Positions 58,262 to 64,000 of a stretch of 64,000 bases of DNA are shown piece by piece. Position 1 is the stretch's first letter. Each line of letters starts with the position of its first letter. Source of the stretch: Rhizobium leguminosarum bv. viciae USDA 2370 (lineage in GTDB: Bacteria > Pseudomonadota > Alphaproteobacteria > Rhizobiales > Rhizobiaceae); contig NZ_MRDL01000054.1 of NCBI RefSeq assembly GCF_002008365.1, positions 310,001-374,000 of the forward strand, written 5' to 3'. The position numbers were made by a program, and so were the translations under genes. A model generated the notes under the pieces. It ran no database searches, was not told where the DNA came from, and was given only the letters and a program-made list of their open reading frames with translations.

Positions 58262-59161
58262 CTATATCCTGTCTGCGACTTCCTCGCTCAAAGGGATCGA
58301 CGGTTGCGCCCCGGCCTTGAGGCAGGCGAGCGAACCGGCAACCGCCGCACGGCGCAGCGCCGAGACAAAATCGAAGCCGTCGTCGAGGCTCGCGGCGAAA
58401 TAACCGCAGAAAGTGTCTCCGGCGCCGACCGTATCGACAGGTTCGATCTTGAGACCTTGCGCCCTTGAAATCGCCCCGTCGCGAATGGCGATGACCCCAT
58501 CGCCGCCGAGCGTTACAATCAGCGTCTGGCCCGTCTCCGCGTGCAGGCGCACAAGGGCTGCCTCACGCGCTGCGGCGTCCATGCCTTCCTGTCCGGCAAG
58601 CCGCTCGAATTCGGTCTCGTTAGCAATAACGATATCGGCGAGCCGGCCGAGACGCGGGGCATCGGGGATCAGCGGCGCGAGGTTGAGGATGCTGGTGACG
58701 CCCTTGGCGCGGGCGGCCGACAGCGCGCGCTCGACGGCAGCAGCCGGCACTTCGAGCTGCAGCATCAGGATATCGCCTTCGTTCATGCGGCCGATCGCCG
58801 TCTCGGCATCGGTGGGCGTGACCTGGCCATTGGCGCCGGGAACGACGGCAATCATGTTTTCGCCGTCGCCGCCGACAAGGATCAGCGCCGTGCCTGTGGG
58901 ACCGTCGACATGTTTGATCAGAGAAAGGTCGGTGCCTGCATCATCGAGCAAGGCCAGCGCCTCCGCAGCGAAAGCATCCTTGCCGACGGCGCCGGCCATA
59001 TGCACGTAGCGGCCGGCGCGCCGGGCCGCCAGCGCCTGGTTGGCGCCCTTGCCGCCGGCGGCCGTGGCAAAGCCGTTGCCGGCCACCGTCTCGCCGGGCT
59101 TCGGCAGGCGCTCGGTCGTGGCGATGAGATCCATGTTGATGGACCCGAAAACTGTGATCAT
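58262..59161 (-). CDS. PfkB-family carbohydrate kinase, ribokinase-like
   Basis: Sugar kinase of 299 residues. The N-terminal PfkB signature region is TAAGGKGANQALAARRAG and the C-terminal one is EPVDTVGAGDTFCGYFA, which holds the catalytic Asp and anion hole (GAGD). NETEF in the middle is typical of ribokinases, so ribose is the best guess, but rbs transport genes are not adjacent and another pentose is possible. The ATG at 59161 gives MITVFGSINMD. It follows rmuC by 80 bases on the same strand. Confidence 0.88.
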   Translation of the reverse strand: MITVFGSINMDLIATTERLPKPGETVAGNGFATAAGGKGANQALAARRAGRYVHMAGAVGKDAFAAEALALLDDAGTDLSLIKHVDGPTGTALILVGGDGENMIAVVPGANGQVTPTDAETAIGRMNEGDILMLQLEVPAAAVERALSAARAKGVTSILNLAPLIPDAPRLGRLADIVIANETEFERLAGQEGMDAAAREAALVRLHAETGQTLIVTLGGDGVIAIRDGAISRAQGLKIEPVDTVGAGDTFCGYFAASLDDGFDFVSALRRAAVAGSLACLKAGAQPSIPLSEEVADRI

Positions 59162-59241
59162 GAATGTGTCCCGTCTTCTGGAGCCTGCAAATGAAATCAT
59201 GCTCCAACTGTTTCATGCGGGCGAGACACTGCCCGAAGCGG

Positions 59242-60468
59242 TCACTCCTCGTCAACCACCCGGAGCTTCAGAAGGCCGGTGCGGCTTTCCACCGATTTGG
59301 CCGCGGTTTCGCTGTCGCGGGCGGGTTTTGCATCGCCGCCGCCCGCCTCGAATTCCAGCGCTTCGATCTTGGCGCCGCGCCTGGTGAGCTTGTCGGCTGA
59401 CGTGACCACCATGTCGATATCCTTCTGCGCCATGGCGAAATGGCCCTGCAGCTTGCGCACCCGTTCGTCGAGGCGGCTGAGATCGTCCATCAGGATCGCC
59501 ACCTCGCCCTGGATCAGATGCGCCTGCGCCCGCATGCGCTGATCCTTGAGCACGGCCTGGATGACCTGGATCGACAGCATCAGCAGCGATGGCGAGACGA
59601 TGACGATACGCGCGCGGTGCGCCTTCTGCACCACCGGTTCGAAGTGCTCGTGGATCTCGGCGAAGATCGATTCGGACGGCACGAAGAGAAAGGCCGTATC
59701 CTGGGTTTCGCCCTGGATCAGATATTTCTCGGAAATGTCCCTTATATGGACCTCCATGTCGCGGCGAAATTGTTGGCCGGCGATCTTGCCGGCCTCGGGG
59801 CTGCCGGCGTCGCGGATCGCGTTCCAGGCTTCGAGCGGAAATTTTGCGTCGATCACCAGCGGCGGCGCGCCGTTCGGCATGCGGATCGTGCAGTCCGGCC
59901 GCGAACCGTTGGACAGCGTCTGCTGGAAGGCGTAGGCGCCCATCGGCAGGCCGTCGGCGACGATCGTTTCCATCCTGGACTGGCCGAAGGCGCCGCGCGT
60001 CTGCTTGTTGGACAGAATGGCCTGCAGCCCGACGACATCTTTGGCGAGCGTCTGGATATTGTTCTGTGCGGCATCGATGACCGCCAGCCGCTCCTGCAGC
60101 CGCTGCAGGTTCTCATGCGTCGATTTCGTCTGCTCGGTGATTGTCGAGCTGACCCGCTGCGACATGCCGTCGAGGCGTTGGCTGATCGTCTGGTTGAGTT
60201 CGCTCTGCCGCGCGCCGAAGACCTCGGTCATGACAGCGATGCGGCCCTGCATCTCCGCCTGGATCTTCAAAAGCTCTGCCATCCGCGCTTCGTTTTCCTC
60301 AGCGCGAAAGCTCGCTTCCTCCGCCTGCTCGCGGCGAAGGCTGGCACTGCGCAGGAGAAGCACGACCACCAGCAGGGCGAGGGCGGCGAGAACTCCGCCG
60401 ATGAGCGCCAGCATGGCCGGGTTGATCGAGGCAAGGGAAAGGGCGAGCGATTCGGAATGGATGGTCAT
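59242..60468 (-). CDS. rmuC: DNA recombination protein RmuC
   Basis: Protein of 408 residues: one N-terminal membrane segment (~18-40), a long coiled coil (~45-150, SQRLDGMSQRVSSTITEQTK and following), then the RmuC nuclease-like domain with PPLVIDAKFPLEAW, YLIQGETQDTAFLFVPSESIFAE and VIVSPSLLMLSIQ. RmuC limits recombination at inverted repeats in E. coli; the mechanism is not settled. Divergent from the globin-coupled chemoreceptor gene. Confidence 0.93.
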   Translation of the reverse strand: MTIHSESLALSLASINPAMLALIGGVLAALALLVVVLLLRSASLRREQAEEASFRAEENEARMAELLKIQAEMQGRIAVMTEVFGARQSELNQTISQRLDGMSQRVSSTITEQTKSTHENLQRLQERLAVIDAAQNNIQTLAKDVVGLQAILSNKQTRGAFGQSRMETIVADGLPMGAYAFQQTLSNGSRPDCTIRMPNGAPPLVIDAKFPLEAWNAIRDAGSPEAGKIAGQQFRRDMEVHIRDISEKYLIQGETQDTAFLFVPSESIFAEIHEHFEPVVQKAHRARIVIVSPSLLMLSIQVIQAVLKDQRMRAQAHLIQGEVAILMDDLSRLDERVRKLQGHFAMAQKDIDMVVTSADKLTRRGAKIEALEFEAGGGDAKPARDSETAAKSVESRTGLLKLRVVDEE

Positions 60469-60673
60469 GCCGCGAGCATAACAGAAGAAACGGCAATATA
60501 TAGATCAAAACGTGAACGGAATGGGCGGCCCCCAATATCCTCGCAAGCCATCGCTCTTCCTCGCTCGGCGAGAAGAAATCGCCGCCGATTTAACGATTGC
60601 TCAACCATATTGGCCAAAACCTGCGGCGCAGAAATTCCTTCCCGCGCGCGTCGCGCCAAGTACAGAGATCCCC

Positions 60674-62170
60674 ATGACCGCCCAGCAGACCGACAACGCC
60701 CTCAGGCAGCGCCTCGATTTCATCGAACTGGATGAGGCAGCGCGCAAGTCGATGCGGGATTTGCGTCCGGTCATATCGGAGCTGATCGGCGGTGCCCTCG
60801 ATAAATTCTACGCCAAGATCGCCAAGACCCCCGCGGTCTCAGGCTTCTTCGCCGATAAGAGCCATGTCGACCATGCCAAGAAGCGCCAGCAGGATCATTG
60901 GGCCAATCTGGCCGGCGGCGCGTTCGACGAGAGCTATGTCAACGGCGTGACCGCGGTCGGCCGGACGCACGCCCGCATCGGGCTGGAGCCGCGCTGGTAT
61001 ATTGGCGGTTACGCCATCGTCATGTCCGAGCTCGTCAAGGGCATCATGGAGAAGCAGTGGCCGTCGATCTTTGCGCGCCAGCAGGGCAAGGCATTGGCCG
61101 AGAAGCTGTCGGCCGTCATCAAGGCCGGCATGCTCGACGTGGATTATTCCATCTCGGTCTATCTCGAGACGCTCGAAGCCAAGCGCCGCGCCCTGGAAGA
61201 GGAGCGTGCCCAGGCCGAATCCGATCAGGCGATCGCGCTGGAGCAGCTGCGCCACGGTCTGGAAGCGCTGTCGAACGGCGATCTCGAAGCCACCCTTCCG
61301 TCCGACCTGCCGGGCAATTTCCGGCAGATGGCCGAGGACTACAACCGCGCCGTCAGCGCCCTTCGCCAGTCCTTCGCCTCCGTGCGCGAGACTTCTGGCC
61401 ATATTATGAGCGGCGCCGACGTCATTTCCAATGCAACCAACGATCTGGCGCTGCGCACTGCCCAGCAAGCGGCAGGCGTCGAGGAGAGTTCGGCCGCCCT
61501 GCAGCAGCTGTCCGTCAGCGTCGGCCAGACGGCGGCCAATGCCGAGAAGGCTTCGGACGCCGTGCGCGAGACGCAAGAGAAGGCAAAGAACTCCGGCGAA
61601 CTCGTCACCAGCGCCGTCTCGGCGATGGCCGGCATCGAGAAATCCTCGACCGGGATCTCCAAGATCATCGGCGTTATCGATGAGATCGCCTTCCAGACTA
61701 ATCTGCTGGCGCTGAACGCTGGCGTTGAGGCGGCGCGCGCCGGCGATGCCGGCAAGGGTTTTGCCGTCGTCGCCCAGGAAGTCCGCCAGCTCGCCCAGCG
61801 CACCGCGGAAGCGGCCAAGGAGATCAAGAACCTGATCTCGCAGAGCTCGACCCAGGTCAATCAGGGCGTCGGCATCGTCTCCAGCACCGGCGAGGCGCTG
61901 AACGACATGATCAGCCGCATCGACATCATCAACCGTTTCGTCGCCGATATCGCCGCCGCCGCCCGCGATCAGGCGACCGGCGTCAACGAGGTCAGCGTCG
62001 CCGTCCGCAACATGGGTGCGATCACCCAGCAGAATTCGGACATGGTCGAGCAGTCTTCGGCGGAAACGCGCCGCCTCAAGGACGAGGTGGAAACCCTGAT
62101 CGAGCTGCTGCGGCGCTTCCGCGCCCGGCCGGAAGGCCGTTCCACCGGTGCTGCCCGCCGGGCGGCCTGA
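60674..62170 (+). CDS. Globin-coupled soluble chemoreceptor (HemAT-like)
   Basis: Cytoplasmic methyl-accepting protein of 498 residues without membrane segments. The N-terminal protoglobin domain (~1-175) includes the likely heme-ligand His in VGRTHARIGLEPRWYIGGY; a coiled linker leads to the signalling domain with EIAFQTNLLALNAGVEAARA. HemAT-type receptors sense oxygen and steer aerotaxis. No C-terminal WxxF tether is present, so adaptation may rely on other receptors. The ATG at 60674 matches the globin start; the frame extends to 60512 without similarity. A mobile-like element begins 5 bases after the stop. Confidence 0.93.
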   Translation: MTAQQTDNALRQRLDFIELDEAARKSMRDLRPVISELIGGALDKFYAKIAKTPAVSGFFADKSHVDHAKKRQQDHWANLAGGAFDESYVNGVTAVGRTHARIGLEPRWYIGGYAIVMSELVKGIMEKQWPSIFARQQGKALAEKLSAVIKAGMLDVDYSISVYLETLEAKRRALEEERAQAESDQAIALEQLRHGLEALSNGDLEATLPSDLPGNFRQMAEDYNRAVSALRQSFASVRETSGHIMSGADVISNATNDLALRTAQQAAGVEESSAALQQLSVSVGQTAANAEKASDAVRETQEKAKNSGELVTSAVSAMAGIEKSSTGISKIIGVIDEIAFQTNLLALNAGVEAARAGDAGKGFAVVAQEVRQLAQRTAEAAKEIKNLISQSSTQVNQGVGIVSSTGEALNDMISRIDIINRFVADIAAAARDQATGVNEVSVAVRNMGAITQQNSDMVEQSSAETRRLKDEVETLIELLRRFRARPEGRSTGAARRAA

Positions 62171-62538
62171 GGCGAATAGAGCCTTTCCTGGTCAGCTTGA
62201 ATCATTCTGCCGGAGCAGGTTTTCGTCAGGGCAGAGGCGATTGGCGACGGGCATACCTCTTGGTACGTCCGAGCCGATCGCCTCTGATCCTGGCGGAAAG
62301 ATGGCCGGCCCTTCGGGTTGGCTGAAACGGGCCGGCTGATCGACCGGCCGGCTTGGCCGTAGCGCTTGGCTACGACGCGCGCCGGCCGGTCGACCATCCG
62401 ACTCCGTTTGAGCCAACAGAATGTTTCAATCTGACCAGGAAAGGTTCTATGGCGAAATTCCAGGCGGGGATGCAAAAAAGCGTATTCCCCGCCTGCCGGA
62501 TAATTCCATAGTCGGAAAAGATGGGTTATGGGAACGCC
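62171..62538. other. Intergenic region before def
   Basis: The 368 bases between the globin-coupled receptor and def consist of the 275-base inverted-repeat element, its two GGCGA flanks and an 83-base remainder. The remainder holds a perfect stem CAGGCGGGGA / TCCCCGCCTG (62461-62470 with 62486-62495) around an A-rich loop, which may be a leader hairpin of def or the receptor's terminator. No gene is present. Confidence 0.7.
62176..62450. mobile_element. MITE-like element with 34-bp terminal inverted repeats and 5-bp target duplication
   Basis: The ends 62176-62209 and 62417-62450 are inverted repeats matching at 31 of 34 positions; each begins ATAGA and contains CCTTTCCTGGTCAG. The 275-base element is flanked by GGCGA on both sides (62171-62175 and 62451-62455). 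Inside, three further perfect or near-perfect stems occur: CAGAGGCGAT / ATCGCCTCTG (62232 and 62277), GTTGGCT-AAACGG with its complement (62317 and 62404), and CGACCGGCCGGC / GCCGGCCGGTCG (62341 and 62381). It has no open reading frame of note. The layout is that of a non-autonomous transposable element; its parent transposase family is unknown. Confidence 0.8.
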
Positions 62539-63054
62539 ATGACCATCAAGCCACTCATCATTCTTCCTGATCCCGTTCTCCGCCAGCTGTCCAAGCCGAT
62601 CGAGCGGGTGGACTCCGACCTGCAGCGTCTTGCCGACGATATGCTCGAAACCATGTACGACGCACCGGGCATCGGCCTTGCCGCCATCCAGATCGGCGTG
62701 CCGCGCCGCATGCTCGTCATCGACATCTCGCGCGAAGGCGAGGAAAAGCAGCCGCAGGTGTTCATCAATCCAGAGATCGTCAAATCCTCCGACGAGCGCT
62801 CCGTCTATGAGGAAGGCTGTCTTTCGATTCCGGATTATTATGCCGAGGTCGAGCGCCCGGCTGTCGTCTCGGTCAAATATCTCGACCGCAACGGCAAGGA
62901 ACAGACCGTGGAAGCCGACGGACTGCTCGCCACCTGCCTGCAGCACGAGATCGACCACCTGAACGGCGTGCTCTTCATCGATTATATCTCGCGGCTGAAG
63001 CGGGAGATGGTCATCAAGAAATTCACCAAGGCGGCAAAGTCCAAGGCGCTCTGA
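62539..63054 (+). CDS. def: Peptide deformylase
   Basis: Fe(II)/metal-dependent enzyme removing the N-formyl group from nascent proteins, 171 residues. Motif 1 is GIGLAAIQIG, motif 2 EGCLSIP with the metal-binding Cys, motif 3 QHEIDHLNGVLF with two metal His and the catalytic Glu. The ATG at 62539 is preferred over 62521 because it begins MTIKPLIILPDPVLR as in the family. In most relatives fmt follows at once; here a toxin-antitoxin pair separates them. Confidence 0.97.
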   Translation: MTIKPLIILPDPVLRQLSKPIERVDSDLQRLADDMLETMYDAPGIGLAAIQIGVPRRMLVIDISREGEEKQPQVFINPEIVKSSDERSVYEEGCLSIPDYYAEVERPAVVSVKYLDRNGKEQTVEADGLLATCLQHEIDHLNGVLFIDYISRLKREMVIKKFTKAAKSKAL

Positions 63055-63062
63055 GCGCTGCG

Positions 63063-63105
63063 TTGAAAATTCACAGGCGAGGCACTATGATATCACCGAT
63101 ATCAT
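63063..63105 (+). promoter_or_regulatory. Promoter and overlapping operator of the toxin-antitoxin pair
   Basis: TTGAAA (63063-63068), a 17-base spacer and TATGAT (63086-63091) make a near-consensus vegetative promoter. A perfect inverted repeat ATGATATC-ACC-GATATCAT (63087-63105) starts inside the -10 box. That is the expected operator position for autorepression by a ribbon-helix-helix antitoxin. The ribosome-binding site GGAGG follows at 63109-63113. Confidence 0.78.
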
Positions 63106-63119
63106 GATGGAGGTGCCGA

Positions 63120-63380
63120 ATGGGTGACCTGCTTATTCGAGATGTTCCGGATGCAATGAAGCTGCAGCTTCAGGAAAGCGCGCAGCGCAACGGCCGCAGC
63201 CTTTCGGAAGAGGCGATCGAAATCATGCGCCGACAGATTGCCGTCGAGCGCTCAGGAGCTTCCGCCGGGCAGCGCCTGCGCTCTCTGATGAGTGACGAAA
63301 GATTGAGCGAAGATGAAGTTGAGGCTATCGCCGCATCTCGCCACGAACGCGACCGCGAACCGCCGCGCTTCGACAGATGA
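63120..63380 (+). CDS. FitA/VapB-like ribbon-helix-helix antitoxin
   Basis: Protein of 86 residues. The N-terminal ribbon-helix-helix (MGDLLIRDVPDAMKLQLQES, then RNGRSLSEEAIEIMRR, ~residues 1-40) should bind the palindrome upstream; the flexible C-terminus (SEDEVEAIAASRHERDREPP) would block the toxin active site. GGAGG is six bases before the ATG. The stop overlaps the toxin start as ATGA (63377-63380), the usual coupling in such modules. Confidence 0.9.
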   Translation: MGDLLIRDVPDAMKLQLQESAQRNGRSLSEEAIEIMRRQIAVERSGASAGQRLRSLMSDERLSEDEVEAIAASRHERDREPPRFDR

Positions 63381-63796
63381 TCGTCCTCGATACGAATGTG
63401 ATTTCCGAAATGCAGGGGAGGACCCACAGCGAGCGGATATTGAACTGGCTGGACGTCTACGACGTCGAGACGCTTTTTCTGACGACGATTGCCGTCGCCG
63501 AAATGCGTTACGGTCTTGAACTCCTTGATGATGGCAGGCGAAAGACAGCGCTGGTGTCCGACTTCAATCGGATCGAGTCGGAATTTTCGGGCCGCATCCT
63601 CGGTTTTTCCCTGAGTGCGGCGCATCGCTACGGCCTGTTGGCTGGGGAGCGCAGAAAGGCGGGACGGCCGATGGAAACCAAAGATGCTATGATTGCCGCC
63701 ATCTGCCTTGCCAACGGCGCGACGCTTGCGACCCGCAATACCAGAGATTTCGAGGGGCTTGATCTCAAGCTCGTAAACCCGTTTGAAGACGGTTGA
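63377..63796 (+). CDS. PIN-domain toxin, VapC/FitB family
   Basis: Putative endoribonuclease of 139 residues. The PIN acidic residues are present: Asp5 in VLDTNVISE, a Glu in AVAEMRYG, Asp in ETKDAMIAA, and Asp in TRNTRDFEGL. VapC-type toxins cut tRNA or rRNA and are held in check by the antitoxin. Coupled to the antitoxin gene by ATGA. The next gene, fmt, starts 21 bases after the stop and might be partly transcribed from the toxin-antitoxin promoter. Confidence 0.92.
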   Translation: MIVLDTNVISEMQGRTHSERILNWLDVYDVETLFLTTIAVAEMRYGLELLDDGRRKTALVSDFNRIESEFSGRILGFSLSAAHRYGLLAGERRKAGRPMETKDAMIAAICLANGATLATRNTRDFEGLDLKLVNPFEDG

Positions 63797-63816
63797 TCCT
63801 CAATTGGCGAGATAAC

Positions 63817-64000
63817 ATGTCTCTTCGCATCATCTTCATGGGAACGCCGGAGTTCTCGGTCCCGACCCTGCGCCTGCTCGTCGATGCCGGGCACAGGATC
63901 GTTGCGGTCTATACGCAGCCCCCACGGCCGGGTGGGCGGCGCGGCCTCGATCTGCAGAAATCGCCGGTGCATCAGGCGGCCGAACTGCTGGGCCTCCCGG
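63817..64000 (+). CDS. fmt: Methionyl-tRNA formyltransferase, 3'-truncated by the window edge
   Basis: Only the first 61 codons are inside the window. The start MSLRIIFMGTPEFSVPTLRLL is the family N-terminus, with the formyl-tetrahydrofolate-binding Rossmann-like region, and VYTQPPRPGGRRG is the conserved loop after it. The enzyme formylates Met-tRNA(fMet); Def later removes the formyl group, which explains the normal def - fmt pairing. Confidence 0.95.
   Translation, partial: MSLRIIFMGTPEFSVPTLRLLVDAGHRIVAVYTQPPRPGGRRGLDLQKSPVHQAAELLGLP

Overview
The window is a chromosomal segment of an alphaproteobacterium of the Rhizobium leguminosarum / R. etli type. The evidence is the protein set (a Fur-like regulator that looks like Mur, a PraR-like HTH protein, OlsB, a chimeric NADP-malic enzyme of the Tme type, GlnD, rhizobial DnaA), the gene order, the high GC content, a GANTC (CcrM) site cluster before dnaA and a ROSE-type RNA thermometer before hsp20. 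Most of it is core genome. I see no tRNA, rRNA, CRISPR array or complete insertion sequence.

Layout. 1-3389: end of an enoyl-CoA hydratase gene, rpsT with a clear terminator, an 855-base gap with seven GANTC sites, then dnaA. 3527-7778: a saccharopine-dehydrogenase-like gene and the reverse-strand run rph - VOC - rdgB - hemW. 7907-11730: heat-shock genes hrcA, grpE and, past a nucleoside hydrolase, hsp20 with a DUF1150 gene; hsp20 has a near-consensus RpoH promoter and a ROSE-like leader. 12009-13204: a divergent VOC/WYL-regulator pair. 13334-27476: a long reverse-strand housekeeping block (trmB, metK, praR, lnt, corC-like, ybeY, phoH, miaB, plsC, mur, rimI, tsaB, Nfu, usp, trpS, VOC). 27664-35777: an M15-like secreted protein, then murJ, glnD, a small unknown gene and mutS. 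35891-45314: tme, an AraC regulator, olsB, a hybrid histidine kinase, lspA and two RNA methyltransferase genes. 45487-47511: small accessory-type genes plus lapA-like. 47674-55486: ihfB, sppA, then lptC-lptA-lptB-rpoN-(EamA transporter)-hpf-ptsN. 55575-64000: two chemoreceptors (one membrane dCache type, one soluble globin-coupled type) flanking rbsK-like and rmuC, then def, a FitA/VapC toxin-antitoxin pair and the start of fmt.

How the genes work together. Several groups serve one process: protein quality control (hrcA, grpE, hsp20, rimI, def/fmt), tRNA and rRNA maturation (rph, trmB, miaB, tsaB, ybeY, two methyltransferases), envelope assembly (lnt, murJ, lspA, sppA, lptABC, plsC and olsB for ornithine lipid), and nitrogen/carbon control (glnD, rpoN, ptsN, tme).

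The less ordinary content lies between the core genes. Five copies of one palindromic repeat are present (about 4596, 45348, 47568, 53087, 57994), one of which supplies the C-terminus and stop codon of a neighbouring gene. A second two-palindrome repeat (25185-25298) supplies the stop codon of the usp gene. A 275-base non-coding element at 62176-62450 has 34-base terminal inverted repeats and is bounded by a 5-base direct repeat, which are the marks of a miniature transposable element. A toxin-antitoxin module with an overlapping promoter and operator sits between def and fmt. Start positions were chosen by Shine-Dalgarno match and family alignment from memory; no database search was possible.
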